From CAWIUB01 sp963839995 (lineage in GTDB: Bacteria; Actinomycetota; Actinomycetes; Mycobacteriales; Jatrophihabitantaceae), in NCBI GenBank assembly GCA_963839995.1, contig CAWIXH010000017.1, positions 62,001-126,000 of the forward strand: a stretch of DNA of 64,000 nt, read 5' to 3'. Made by a program: the position numbers and the translations under genes. The notes beneath the pieces were generated by a model. It did no database searches. It saw nothing but the letters and a program-made list of their open reading frames with translations, and was not told the DNA's origin. This document shows positions 1 to 8,281 of this stretch, piece by piece. The first letter of the stretch is position 1. Every line of letters starts with the position of its first letter.

Positions 1-89
1 CGCGAGCGTTGACCTCGATAGCCGGATGCAGCCTCGAGGGTGCGCCGGCGCTTCTTGTGGGCGTTCACTGCCCGCTTGACGCGTGTCAC
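1..89 (-). CDS. rplT: 50S ribosomal protein L20, N-terminal part (runs off the window edge)
   Basis: Only the first 29 codons or so are present. They begin VTRVKRAVNAHKKRR and continue with the TLEAASGYRGQRS stretch typical of L20, a 23S rRNA-binding protein needed early in 50S assembly. The GTG start at 89 follows an AAGGAAG ribosome site with four bases between. It lies about 40 bp behind rpmI in the infC-rpmI-rplT order found in most bacteria, so the three are very likely co-transcribed. Its C-terminus is outside the window. Confidence 0.93.
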   Translation of the reverse strand, partial: MTRVKRAVNAHKKRRRTLEAASGYRGQRS

Positions 90-131
90 GGTTCTTCCTT
101 TGGTCGGGGACCTTCCGGTTGCTTGGCAGCG

Positions 132-326
132 TTAGCGGCCGAGGAGCTTCTTGACGCGCGGCGCGTCGACCTCGGCGATCGGCTTCGTGCCGGTGAGGCG
201 ACGGGTCAGCGTGGACGGCTTGCGCTCGAGCATGTGGCGCTTGCCGGCGTGCTGGGTGAGCAGCTTGCCGGTGCCCGTCACCTTGACGCGCTTCTTCATC
301 CCGCTGTGGGTCTTGTTCTTCGGCAT
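132..326 (-). CDS. rpmI: 50S ribosomal protein L35
   Basis: This is a 64-residue, very basic protein with the family N-terminus MPKNKTHSGMKKR and a full usual length for L35, a small 50S subunit component. The ATG at 326 is preceded by AGAGGAAG, which begins inside the infC stop codon region, so translation is probably coupled to infC (12 bp between the genes). It is the middle gene of infC-rpmI-rplT. Confidence 0.95.
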   Translation of the reverse strand: MPKNKTHSGMKKRVKVTGTGKLLTQHAGKRHMLERKPSTLTRRLTGTKPIAEVDAPRVKKLLGR

Positions 327-338
327 TGACGGCTTCCT

Positions 339-899
339 CTAGGCGATTTCGGCATTCGGGCCGGTGTTGCGGACCGGACGGGTCTTGGCGCCGCGGTGCG
401 GCGCGACCACCATGATCATGTTGCGGCCGTCCTGCTTGGGCGACGACTCGACGAACCCCAGCTCGGCGATGTCTTCGGCCAGCCGCTGCAGCAGGCGGAA
501 TCCGAGCTCCGGCCGGGACTGCTCACGTCCACGGAACATGATCGTGACCTTCACCTTGTCGCCCTGCCGAAGAAACCGCTCGACGTGACCCTTCTTGGTC
601 TCGTAGTCATGCGAATCGATCTTCGGACGGAGTTTCATCTCCTTGATGACGGTGAGGGTCTGGTTGCGCCTGGCCTCGCGTGCCTTCTGCGCGCTCTCGT
701 ACTTGAACTTGCCGTAGTCCATGAGTTTGCAGACGGGCGGACGAGCCATGGGTGCGACCTCAACCAGATCCAGGTCGGCTTCGGCAGCCAGTTCGAGCGC
801 CTTGCCGATCGGCACGATGCCGACTTGCTCGCCCTCGGGGCCGACGAGCCGAACCTCCGGTACACGGATCCGGTCGTTGATCCTAGGTTCAGAGCTGAT
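339..899 (-). CDS. infC: Translation initiation factor IF-3, apparent ATC start codon
   Basis: IF-3 binds the 30S subunit, prevents premature 50S joining and proofreads the start codon. The 186 residues comprise the N-domain (PRINDRIRVPEVRLVGPEG, about residues 5-23) and the C-domain (VIKEMKLRPKIDSHDY and VTIMFRGREQ motifs). No ATG, GTG or TTG lies near the conserved N-terminus; the only codon placed behind an AGGAGGT ribosome site (903-909) is ATC at 897-899, giving I-S-S-E-P-R like the M-S-x-E-x-R of relatives. The spacer is short (3-4 bases). Rare start codons in infC are known to serve IF-3 autoregulation in other bacteria; here that is inferred. Confidence 0.93.
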   Translation of the reverse strand: MSSEPRINDRIRVPEVRLVGPEGEQVGIVPIGKALELAAEADLDLVEVAPMARPPVCKLMDYGKFKYESAQKAREARRNQTLTVIKEMKLRPKIDSHDYETKKGHVERFLRQGDKVKVTIMFRGREQSRPELGFRLLQRLAEDIAELGFVESSPKQDGRNMIMVVAPHRGAKTRPVRNTGPNAEIA

Positions 900-978
900 G
901 GGACCTCCTCGATACTGCGGCTCGTTCGTGCTCGGTAAATCTCTGCGTGCGGGTCTCGCAACTGCCTCGAGTCGCCGG

Positions 979-1009
979 GGGCCCCGCAGCGACTGTGCGC
1001 ACGGGGCCC
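979..1009 (-). promoter_or_regulatory. Perfect 8-bp GC hairpin in the infC leader
   Basis: The arms GGGCCCCG (979-986) and CGGGGCCC (1002-1009) pair perfectly around a 15-base loop, 80-110 bases upstream of infC on its transcribed strand. No T-run follows, so it is not a classical terminator. The infC operon is under leader or autogenous control in several phyla, so a regulatory role is possible. No match to a named leader family is claimed. Confidence 0.35.
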
Positions 1010-1190
1010 GAGAACCGACCGATCCGCAGATCGATCCGGCAGTTGCCGCATCGGCCGACGGCTGGTAGCCACCGGCGCGGACCGGACCCGGCTCGCCGCG
1101 ATGTGCGACGGCTCGGGTGGGAGGCTGTTCAGGCTTCCGCTTCACACCCCCGGTTGGCCGGAGGCTGGTCGCAAATGACAGGGTAGCAGC

Positions 1191-1622
1191 GTGGCTGACA
1201 CCGACCCAATTCCCGGCAACGCCGGCACGGCGTCCGGGATTCCGGGCAGCGCGTCCCGGGCGCACCCCAGCGACGGCATTCCGCTGCCCGGACACGGCTT
1301 CGACACCCTGGACGACCTGCCGGTCCGCGACCTCGGCGACATCCCCTCCGCCGAGGTCATCAGCCGCGCCGCGGTGATGCTGATGAGCGCGTCGGCGGGC
1401 AAGCTGGGCCTCGCCCCGGATGGCGAGCCGATGCTGGACCTGGACGAGGCCCGCCGGCTGATCACCGCGCTCGCCGGGTTGGTGGCGGCCGCTCAGGATT
1501 TCCTGGGCATCCATCGCCAGCCGTTGCGGGACGGCGTCAAGACATTGCAGGCCGCCTTCCGGGAGGCCTCGTCCTACCCCGACGAGCCCGGCGAAGGTCC
1601 CGGCGAGAAGCTCATTCACTAG
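1191..1622 (+). CDS. DUF1844 family protein
   Basis: This 143-residue protein has a disordered, Gly/Pro-rich first 45 residues followed by the conserved actinobacterial DUF1844 core (VISRAAVMLMSASAGKLGL near residues 56-74, then DLDEARRLITALAGL). No function is established for the family. The GTG start at 1191 follows an AGGGT stretch. It is transcribed divergently from infC and converges with the PH-domain gene, overlapping its 3' end by 11 bp. Confidence 0.85.
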   Translation: MADTDPIPGNAGTASGIPGSASRAHPSDGIPLPGHGFDTLDDLPVRDLGDIPSAEVISRAAVMLMSASAGKLGLAPDGEPMLDLDEARRLITALAGLVAAAQDFLGIHRQPLRDGVKTLQAAFREASSYPDEPGEGPGEKLIH

Positions 1623-2088
1623 ATGCGGCCGGCGGCTCGGCCGCCGTGGCATGCGTCTGGGCGAACAGTTGCCGCAACCCGCGCATCACCTCGACGGCGC
1701 GCTCCCGGTCGAAGCGCTGTACCGCGTAGAGCGCCACGGTCTCCTCGCCCGGAAGCACCAGCCGGGCGAAGCGCAGCTTGTCGGGGAACTCGACGGCGGT
1801 GACCAGCTCCCACGGGATCACCCGCGGCGCCCCCAGATAGGCACGCGCCCGCACGCTGTGCACGTCCGCCCACAGCCGGGGCCGGGTCGCGATAAGCGCC
1901 GCCGCGCCGATGATCAGCCCGACGACAGCGGTCCCGACCTGGTCCTTCCAGCTGAAATGCGCCCCGGCGTTCGCGTGCGGCATGACGATCGCGGTGACGC
2001 CGAAGACGATCACGATCACGATCGAGGACGCGACGGCGATGCGGGCCGAGCGGATCGGCCGCGCCGTCACCACCACGTCGCGCGTCAT
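1612..2088 (-). CDS. PH-domain-type membrane protein downstream of hisG
   Basis: The 158-residue protein has two hydrophobic segments near residues 13-35 and 50-68, followed by a soluble region (RVIPWELVTAVEFPDKLRFARLVLPG) that resembles the bacterial PH-like fold of small actinobacterial membrane proteins. A gene of this kind follows hisG in mycobacteria too. The ATG at 2088 overlaps the hisG stop as ATGA, so it is translationally coupled to hisG. A longer in-frame start exists at 2142 but lies inside hisG without need. Its function is unknown. Confidence 0.72.
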   Translation of the reverse strand: MTRDVVVTARPIRSARIAVASSIVIVIVFGVTAIVMPHANAGAHFSWKDQVGTAVVGLIIGAAALIATRPRLWADVHSVRARAYLGAPRVIPWELVTAVEFPDKLRFARLVLPGEETVALYAVQRFDRERAVEVMRGLRQLFAQTHATAAEPPAASSE

Positions 2089-2939
2089 AACCGGCACGCA
2101 TGGATGCTGGTCACCAGAACGCCGCGAGCGCCGACCTCCCACAGCTCGTCCATGATCCGGTTGGTGTCCCGCCGTGGGACCATCGACCGGACGGCCGACC
2201 AGCCCGGCTCGTGCAGTGGCGACACCGTGGGCGACTCGATGCCCGGCGTGATCGCCACCGCCTGCTCGACCAGGTCGTCGCGGATGTCGTAGTCCATCAG
2301 CACGTACCGGCGGGCGATGATCACGCCCTGCAGCCTGCGAACCAGCTGATCGACGCGCACGGACGGCTCGGCGCCGCTGCGCCGGATCAGCACCGCCTGA
2401 CTGTGCAAGATCGGCTCCCCGAAGACCTCCAGCCCGGCATTACGCAGGGTGGTGCCGCTTGAAACCACGTCGGCAATGACGTCGGCGACATCCAGCCGTA
2501 CCGCGGTCTCGACTGCGCCGTCAAGGCGGATCACCGTGGCGTCGATGTCATGCTCGTCGAGGTAGGACGAGACAAGTCCTGGGTAGGCCGTAGCGACACG
2601 CTTGCCGGCGAGTTCCTGCGCGGACGTCGCCGTGCCGGGGTGCCCGGCGAAGCGGAACGTCGAGGCAGCGAAATCGAGCGGCAGGATCGACTCGGCGGCA
2701 ACCCGCGAGTCGAGCAGCAGGTCCTCACCGGTTATCCCCACATCCACGCGGCCGGAACCGACGTACACGGCGATATCACGCGGCCGCAGGAAGAAGAATT
2801 CGGTGTCGTTGTCGGTGTCGATCATGACGAGCTCACGGCTGTCGGTCCGCTGCCGGTAGCCCGCCTCGCCGAGCATCTCGCTAGCGGGCTCGGCGAGCGA
2901 GCCTTTGTTCGGGACTGCGATCCGGAGTAGCTCGGGCAT
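2085..2939 (-). CDS. hisG: ATP phosphoribosyltransferase, long form
   Basis: HisG condenses ATP and PRPP, the first and feedback-controlled step of histidine synthesis. The 284 residues include PNKGSL at 10-15, a PRPP-binding loop DVVSSGTTLRNAGL at 157-170 and a C-terminal ACT-like regulatory region (about 210-284), so it is the long, self-sufficient form that needs no HisZ. The start is the ATG at 2939, where MPELLRIAVPNKG matches the family. It lies 40 bp behind hisE and its stop overlaps the PH gene. The other his genes are not in the window. Confidence 0.95.
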   Translation of the reverse strand: MPELLRIAVPNKGSLAEPASEMLGEAGYRQRTDSRELVMIDTDNDTEFFFLRPRDIAVYVGSGRVDVGITGEDLLLDSRVAAESILPLDFAASTFRFAGHPGTATSAQELAGKRVATAYPGLVSSYLDEHDIDATVIRLDGAVETAVRLDVADVIADVVSSGTTLRNAGLEVFGEPILHSQAVLIRRSGAEPSVRVDQLVRRLQGVIIARRYVLMDYDIRDDLVEQAVAITPGIESPTVSPLHEPGWSAVRSMVPRRDTNRIMDELWEVGARGVLVTSIHACRL

Positions 2940-2979
2940 GTCTTTGTGACCAATCTGCGGGCGACGGTGGACGGACGCC

Positions 2980-3243
2980 CTACAGATGTCGGTATATGTC
3001 GTCGAGCGTAATGCCACGTCCGATCATGAGGACCTGCACCCGGTAGAGCAGCTGGCTGATCTCCAGCGCCGCCCGCTCGGCCGACTCGTGCTCCGCGGCC
3101 ATCCACACCTCGGCGGCCTCCTCGACGACCTTCTTGCCCTGCGCGTGGACGCCCGCGTCGAGCGCCTCGACGGTGACCGAGCCGGACGGGCGGGCACGCT
3201 GCCGCTCGCACAGTTGGGCGAACAGCTGGTCGAAGGTCTTCAT
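2980..3243 (-). CDS. hisE: Phosphoribosyl-ATP pyrophosphatase
   Basis: HisE hydrolyses phosphoribosyl-ATP to phosphoribosyl-AMP, the second step of histidine synthesis. The 87-residue protein is a stand-alone HisE, not fused to HisI. It shows the MazG-like metal-binding helix KKVVEEAAEVWMAA (37-50, acidic residues E41, E42 and E45). It begins the hisE-hisG operon. In Streptomyces hisE lies next to ribH; here about 1.6 kb of accessory sequence separates them. Confidence 0.93.
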   Translation of the reverse strand: MKTFDQLFAQLCERQRARPSGSVTVEALDAGVHAQGKKVVEEAAEVWMAAEHESAERAALEISQLLYRVQVLMIGRGITLDDIYRHL

Positions 3244-3309
3244 GGCAGGTCGAGCCTACCGAGGCGGCAGCAACGTCTGGCTTCGGACTTGAGGGGTGGA
3301 CCGCCTCGT

Positions 3310-4370
3310 TCAGGACTGTTCCAGTGCCGCAAGAAGTGTGGATCTTGGCGGAATCTCCGGTGCCGCTGCCGCGCCTTCGCGGTAGAGCGACTCGGCCCGG
3401 TTGAGCAGTTGCCGGTGCTCGGCCAGCGATTCGACCGGGTCCAGCGCGTTGATGCGCCGAGCCACGGCGCGAAGCAGCTCCGGGTCGCTTGGGGCGACCC
3501 GGTACACGAGGGTGGACAGCGGCACGGTGACCTGCACGCCCGGCCGGGCGCCGTGCTGCTCGGGCAAGGTCGGGTCGCCCAGCACTCGGGCGAAAACGTC
3601 CACCAGCGCGTCAGCGCGCCGCTGATCACAGCTTCGCTCCCCCCGGCACTCGTTACCGAGGCGAGGGAATCGAGCACATGCTCGACCACCGCGGCGCCTT
3701 CGGCCGGCACGAACGCGGATAGCCAGGACATGCCATCCTCCGCCGGGGTGATCTGCACCCGGCGGCGCTCGAGCGCGTCGGCGTGCTTACGCTCGGCGGC
3801 GCGCGGGTCGAGCGCACCGCGCGCTGCCCCGCCGCGGCGAACTGCCCCACGGTCTGGGACACCGCCCGCGGCAGCACCCGGGCCTCCGCCGCCGCCGTGG
3901 CATCGTCGAGGTCTTTGACCGCCTCGACCAGCTTGACCGCGTGCAGATAGCTGACCTGCCCGGCCGTCAACGCCGCCGCGGTGCCGGGCAGCCGGTCGGC
4001 CAACTGCCGGGCGGTGGTCAACCGGCGATCCGCCGTGCCGGCCGCCAGCCGCAACGCCGCGGCCACCTGCTCCCGGGTCCAGTCATCAACCCAGCCGCAA
4101 CGGGTCCGCCTCCAGCGAGGCCAGCACCCGCTGCTGCAACGCGGCCAGCCACGCCAGCTGCCGCTCCACCGCGACCAGCAGATCGATCCGCTCGTCGGCA
4201 CCAACGGCCGACGGATCCAGCAAGGAGAGCAGCTCGATCGCGTCCGGGCCGGGCCGCGTACCAGCGGCCCACACCGCTACCTGACCGGGCGCGTCCAGCA
4301 CCTCGGATAGCGCGGGAGGAGGCGGCGGACGATCCCCGTCAGCGTCAAACGCAAGTTCGATTGTTGTCAC
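3310..4370 (-). pseudogene. Decayed DUF222 (13E12-type) gene with an unrelated C-terminal tail
   Basis: Pieces of a DUF222 protein occur in order but in changing frames. The N-terminus MTTIELAFDADGD... runs from 4370 to about 4090. DDWTREQVAAALRLA to VSQTVGQFAAAGQRAV runs to about 3812, KHADALERRRVQITP... to about 3625, and ADALVDVFARVLGDP after that, giving at least three frameshifts. Intact relatives carry a C-terminal HNH nuclease; here homology stops after VQVTVPLSTL and a roughly 60-residue unrecognised tail follows to the stop at 3310. I read this as a dead accessory gene truncated by a deletion. Where the tail came from is unknown. Confidence 0.8.
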
Positions 4371-4764
4371 ACTCCATCAGCAACCGTCAATAGAGAATCA
4401 CCTTATTTTGAGGTATGTTCCTAGCCAAGTCCGATGGTTAACCACTCGCATTGATGGCTTGCTGAGCTGCCATTTCATGAGTAGCGCATGAGGCTCAGAT
4501 CATGCCGAGATTTCGTCTGCGCGGGGCACGCTCACCTCGACAATGGTGCCAATTGGCTATTCAGCACGCACCGGGAGCGAGCCGCCCGCCACGACGATGC
4601 GCACCCTGTGCGACGGCAGCCCGATGTGCCTCGCGGCGAGGCCGCGCCGTTCGTCGGGCCGGATTGCCGCAGCCGTCCGACGGCCCGCTCTGCCCCGCTG
4701 AGGCAGCCTGGTCGACCTCTCTGCCCCGCTACAGCACGCTACTTGCGCCCCGCAACGGGTCGTC
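4371..4764. other. Gene-free stretch between the DUF222 pseudogene and the tandem repeat
   Basis: About 390 bp with no supportable gene. The first 60 bp are noticeably AT-rich for this genome and probably hold the former promoter of the DUF222 gene. Open frames crossing the rest are not conserved and match no family I recognise. Confidence 0.6.
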
Positions 4765-4878
4765 GCGCGACAAAGTCATCGCGCGACAAAGTCATCGCGG
4801 GACAAAGTCATCGCGGGACAAAGTCATCGCGGGACAAAGTCATCGCGGGACAAAGTCATCGCGGGACAAGACGTCATC
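4765..4878. repeat. 16-bp tandem repeat at the 3' end of ribH
   Basis: Six head-to-tail units follow the pattern GCGSGACAAAGTCATC: two GCGC-type copies at 4765-4796, then four GCGGG-type copies to 4860. A seventh, degenerate unit (4861-4878) overlaps the last codons and stop of ribH (4874-4876). Each unit contains the dyad GACaaaGTC. Because 16 is not a multiple of three, the array is not a peptide repeat. Its position just behind the riboflavin operon suggests a variable-number repeat or a protein or RNA structure site. Confidence 0.9.
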
Positions 4879-5377
4879 CATGGGTTGCGCCTCCCGATGC
4901 ACCGACGACAGCATCCAGAGTGACGGCGGTCTGCAGGGCGGCCACTGTGGCCTCGTAGCCCTTGTCTTCTTTCGAGCCGGGCAGCCCGGCACGGTCGATC
5001 GCCTGCTGATCGTTGTCGCAGGTGAGGACGCCAAAACCGATCGGCACGCAGGTGCGCTGGGCGACCAATGTGAGGCCGGTGGTGGCCGCCTGGCAGACGT
5101 AGTCGAAGTGCGGCGTGCCACCGCGTATCACGACCCCGAGGGCCACGATGGCATCGAAGTTCGCGGCGGCAAGGCGGGACGCCGCCACCGTCAGCTCGAA
5201 CGTGCCGGGCACCCGCACCTCGGTGACGTCGCGGACGCCCGAGTCCGCGAGGGCCCGTCGGGCTCCGCCCAGCAGCCCGTCCATGACCGTGGCGTGCCAC
5301 TGCGCCGCGACCACCGCCACTCGCAGGTGGGCAGCGCCGGTAACGGCACCGAGGACGGGACTGCCTGACCCGCTCAC
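4874..5377 (-). CDS. ribH: 6,7-dimethyl-8-ribityllumazine synthase
   Basis: RibH joins the ribityl-aminouracil intermediate with dihydroxybutanone phosphate to make lumazine, the penultimate step to riboflavin. The 167 residues carry VPGTFELTVAASRLA (56-70), GGTPHFD (86-92, with the catalytic His) and the PIGFGVLTCDN loop. The GTG at 5377 lies 10 bp behind the ribBA stop, so it is co-transcribed with it. The 3' end runs into the 16-bp tandem repeat, which lies over the stop codon. Confidence 0.95.
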   Translation of the reverse strand: MSGSGSPVLGAVTGAAHLRVAVVAAQWHATVMDGLLGGARRALADSGVRDVTEVRVPGTFELTVAASRLAAANFDAIVALGVVIRGGTPHFDYVCQAATTGLTLVAQRTCVPIGFGVLTCDNDQQAIDRAGLPGSKEDKGYEATVAALQTAVTLDAVVGASGGATHG

Positions 5378-5387
5378 GGGGCGACTC

Positions 5388-6617
5388 TCATCCGGCGTCG
5401 CCAACCGTGAGGTCGTGGCCCATCCGGTCGCGTTTGGTCTGCAGGTAGCGCAGGTTCTCCGGGGTGGTGTGCGTGGGCAGCGGCACCCGGCCGACGATGC
5501 GCAGGCCGTAGCCTTCCAGGCCGGCCCGCTTGGCCGGGTTGTTCGAGAGCAGCCGCATCGAATGGACGCCCAGGTCGACCAGGATCTGCGCGCCGGTGCC
5601 GTAGTCACGTGCATCGGCGGGTAGGCCCAGGGCGAGGTTCGCCTCCAGCGTGTCGGAGCCGGCATCCTGCAGCTGATAGGCCTGCAGCTTGTGCAGCAGC
5701 CCGATCCCTCGGCCCTCGTGCCCGCGGATGTACAGCACGATCCCGCGCCCCTCCCGCGCCACCGCGGCGAGTGCGGCGTCCAGTTGCGGCCCGCAGTCGC
5801 AGCGCAGCGAGCCGAAGACATCCCCGGTCAGGCACTCCGAGTGCACCCGCACGAGCACGTCCTCGCCGTCACCGATGCTGGTGAGGTCGCCGAAGACGAA
5901 CGCGACGTGCTCGCGGTCGTCGTATGAACTGGCGTAGCCGACCGCGATGAACTCTCCGTACCGAAGCGGGACCCGGGCCGTCGCGACGCGTTCGACCAGC
6001 TTGTCGAAGCGCCGCCGGTAGGCGATCAGGTCGGCAATCGTGATCAGCGCCAGATCGTGCTCGTCGGCAAAGATTCGCAGTTCCTCGGAGCGAGCCATCC
6101 CCGCCGGATCCTTCTCGCTGACCACCTCGCACAGGACACCCGCGGGCTGCAGGCCAGCCAGCACCGCAAGATCGACGGCCGCTTCGGTGTGGCCCGGACG
6201 GCGCAGCACCCCGCCGTCCTTGGCCCGCAGCGGCACCACGTGCCCCGGCCGGGAGAAGTCGGCCGCGCTCGCCCCGGGGTTGGCGAGCATACGCATCGTG
6301 TGCGCTCGGTCGGCCGCGGAAATCCCCGTCGTCACGCCCTCGCGGGCGTCAACGGTGACCGTGTAAGCCGTGCCGCGCCGGTCCTGGTTCACCTTGTACA
6401 TCGGGGGCAGGTCCAGCCGGTCGGCCTCGGCCTCGGTGATCGGCACGCAGATGTAGCCCGACGTGTACCGAACCATGAACGCGACCAGCTCTGGTGTGGC
6501 GAGCTCGGCGGCGAAGATCAGATCGCCCTCGTTCTCCCGGTCCTCGTCGTCGATGACCACGACCGCCTTGCCATCCTTGATGTCGGCGATCGCCCGGTCG
6601 ACGGTGTCCAGCCTCAT
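5388..6617 (-). CDS. ribBA: Bifunctional 3,4-DHBP synthase / GTP cyclohydrolase II
   Basis: This enzyme supplies both riboflavin precursors. The N-terminal RibB half makes dihydroxybutanone phosphate from ribulose 5-phosphate (DDEDRENEGDL at 23-33 and RRPGHTEAAVDL at 139-150). The C-terminal RibA half opens GTP (zinc ligands C262, C273 and C275 in ECLTGDVFGSLRCDCG). Both active sites look complete in the 409 residues. The ATG at 6617 overlaps the ribE stop as ATGA. Confidence 0.96.
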   Translation of the reverse strand: MRLDTVDRAIADIKDGKAVVVIDDEDRENEGDLIFAAELATPELVAFMVRYTSGYICVPITEAEADRLDLPPMYKVNQDRRGTAYTVTVDAREGVTTGISAADRAHTMRMLANPGASAADFSRPGHVVPLRAKDGGVLRRPGHTEAAVDLAVLAGLQPAGVLCEVVSEKDPAGMARSEELRIFADEHDLALITIADLIAYRRRFDKLVERVATARVPLRYGEFIAVGYASSYDDREHVAFVFGDLTSIGDGEDVLVRVHSECLTGDVFGSLRCDCGPQLDAALAAVAREGRGIVLYIRGHEGRGIGLLHKLQAYQLQDAGSDTLEANLALGLPADARDYGTGAQILVDLGVHSMRLLSNNPAKRAGLEGYGLRIVGRVPLPTHTTPENLRYLQTKRDRMGHDLTVGDAG

Positions 6618-7222
6618 CGTGGGCTCCGGGTGGCGAGCAGCCGCTCGGTGTACTTGGCGAGGACATCGACCTCGAGGTTCACCGCATCGCCGGGCTGCTT
6701 GAATCCAAGGGTAGTTGCCCGCAGCGTCTCGGGGATCAGGCCCACCTCGAACCAGTCGTCGCCGACCGCCGCGACCGTCAGCGACACGCCGTCGACCGCG
6801 ATAGAGCCCTTCTCGGCCATATAGCGGGCAAGGTCGGCGGGCACGCCGAACCGGACCGACTCCCAACCGTCACCGGGGCGGCGGGCAAGGATCACCCCGG
6901 TGCCGTCGACGTGGCCCTGCACGATGTGGCCGTCCAGCCGCCCGGACACCGGCACCGAGCGCTCGAGGTTCACCCGCTCCCCCGGCGCCAACATGCCGAT
7001 CACGCTGCGCTTGAGGGTTTCGGCCATGACGTCGAAGCCCAGCACGGCCGGGGCGTTCCCGTCGCCACCGACGACCGTGAGGCAGACGCCGTTGACCGCG
7101 ATCGACGCACCGTGCGGCGCATCCGCGCCCACGACGGCGGCCCGGACCCGCAGCACCGCGGAGTCGTCATGAGGTTCGAGGGCGACGACCACGCCCAGCT
7201 CTTCGACGATCCCGGTGAACAC
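6614..7222 (-). CDS. ribE: Riboflavin synthase, alpha subunit
   Basis: Riboflavin synthase dismutates two lumazine molecules into riboflavin. The 202-residue protein begins with the family signature MFTGIVEELG and has two tandem lumazine-binding barrels (about 1-95 and 96-190; the second contains VQGHVDGTG). It starts 3 bp behind ribD and overlaps ribBA by 4 bp. No FMN riboswitch is visible upstream of the operon. It is called ribC in some species. Confidence 0.95.
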   Translation of the reverse strand: MFTGIVEELGVVVALEPHDDSAVLRVRAAVVGADAPHGASIAVNGVCLTVVGGDGNAPAVLGFDVMAETLKRSVIGMLAPGERVNLERSVPVSGRLDGHIVQGHVDGTGVILARRPGDGWESVRFGVPADLARYMAEKGSIAVDGVSLTVAAVGDDWFEVGLIPETLRATTLGFKQPGDAVNLEVDVLAKYTERLLATRSPR

Positions 7223-7225
7223 CAG

Positions 7226-8263
7226 CTACTCCCCTTCCGGCCAGCGCGGGCGGCCCACGATCTTCACGTCGCGGCCTGAGCGGGTGACCGTGTCCACGTC
7301 CAGTGTGACCGCCTCGGCCAACGTGGCAATTCCCGCATCCCCCAGTGAGACGGGGCCCGCGCCCAGCAAGGTGGGAGCGATGTACGCGACGACCTCGTCC
7401 ACACAGCGCGCCTCGACGAATGCCCCGGCGAGGGTCGGGCCACCCTCGAGCAGCACATGGCGGACCCCGCGGTCATGGAGCGCCTTGAGGGCAAAGCGCG
7501 GGACTGCCGTGTCGAGCACGAGCGTCTCGGCGACGTTGTCGAACACCTGCGCGTGGGCGCGGACCCGATGCCGCCGATCGAGTACGACGCGCAGCGGCTG
7601 GTGGTCGGCGGGCACGTCGTTGTCATCGCGCACCGTAAGCGCCGGATCGTCGGCAAGCACCGTTCCACTGCCGACGACGATCGCGTCGACGATCGCGCGC
7701 AACGCGTGCGCGTCGGCCCGCGACGGTGCACTGGAGATCCACCGCGCGGTCTGGTCAGCCGCAGCAACCCGTCCATCGAGGGTGCTCGCGACCTTCCAGG
7801 TGACGAACGGCCGGCCGATGTGCACGGCATGCAGCCACGGCCGCAGCGCGCCGCGCTCGGCCGCTCGGACCTCGACCCCGGCGACGACGTCGACGCCCGC
7901 CGCGCGCAAGGCCCGAGAGCCGCCGGCGGCGTCCTGGTTCGGGTCGTCGACCGCGTAGACCACGCGGCCGATTCCGGCGGTGATCAGCGCGTCGGTGCAC
8001 GGCCCGGTCCGGCCGGTGTGTGCGCACGGTTCGAGGGTGACGACCGCGGTGGCGCCACGCGCGCGCTCGCCGGCCTGGGTGAGCGCCCGGATCTCGGCGT
8101 GCGGGCCGCCGGCCGGCGCCGTCGCGCCCTCGCCGACGAGCGTCTCGCCGGCATCGAGGATCACGGCACCGACTGCTGGATTCGGGCTGGTTCGCCCGCG
8201 GACGGTGTCTGCCAGCGCCAGGGCGCGATGCATGGCCGCCTGCTCAGCCTCGCTGACCGGCAC
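7226..8263 (-). CDS. ribD: Bifunctional riboflavin deaminase/reductase
   Basis: RibD deaminates and then reduces the pyrimidine intermediate of riboflavin synthesis. The N-terminal deaminase has zinc ligands H55 (PHAEIRAL, with E57 as proton shuttle), C80 and C89 (LEPCAHTGRTGPC). The C-terminal reductase (about 150-345) has VASTLDGRVAA and HVLLEGGPTLAGAF. At 345 residues it is full length. It lies 18 bp behind rpe, so rpe-ribD-ribE-ribBA-ribH appears to be one operon. Confidence 0.95.
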   Translation of the reverse strand: MPVSEAEQAAMHRALALADTVRGRTSPNPAVGAVILDAGETLVGEGATAPAGGPHAEIRALTQAGERARGATAVVTLEPCAHTGRTGPCTDALITAGIGRVVYAVDDPNQDAAGGSRALRAAGVDVVAGVEVRAAERGALRPWLHAVHIGRPFVTWKVASTLDGRVAAADQTARWISSAPSRADAHALRAIVDAIVVGSGTVLADDPALTVRDDNDVPADHQPLRVVLDRRHRVRAHAQVFDNVAETLVLDTAVPRFALKALHDRGVRHVLLEGGPTLAGAFVEARCVDEVVAYIAPTLLGAGPVSLGDAGIATLAEAVTLDVDTVTRSGRDVKIVGRPRWPEGE

Positions 8264-8281
8264 CGATTCGTTCCCTCACAC

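Noticed and set aside
4765..4878. CRISPR array
   Set aside because: The units are directly tandem with no spacers and are only 16 bp; no cas genes are nearby.
4488..5368. Long plus-strand open frames across the tandem repeat and ribH
   Set aside because: They are the complement of ribH and of GC-rich repeat DNA and match no family; the minus strand carries the real gene.
8264..8281. FMN riboswitch in the riboflavin operon
   Set aside because: The gap before ribD is 18 bp and the rpe upstream region is 40 bp; neither can hold the element.
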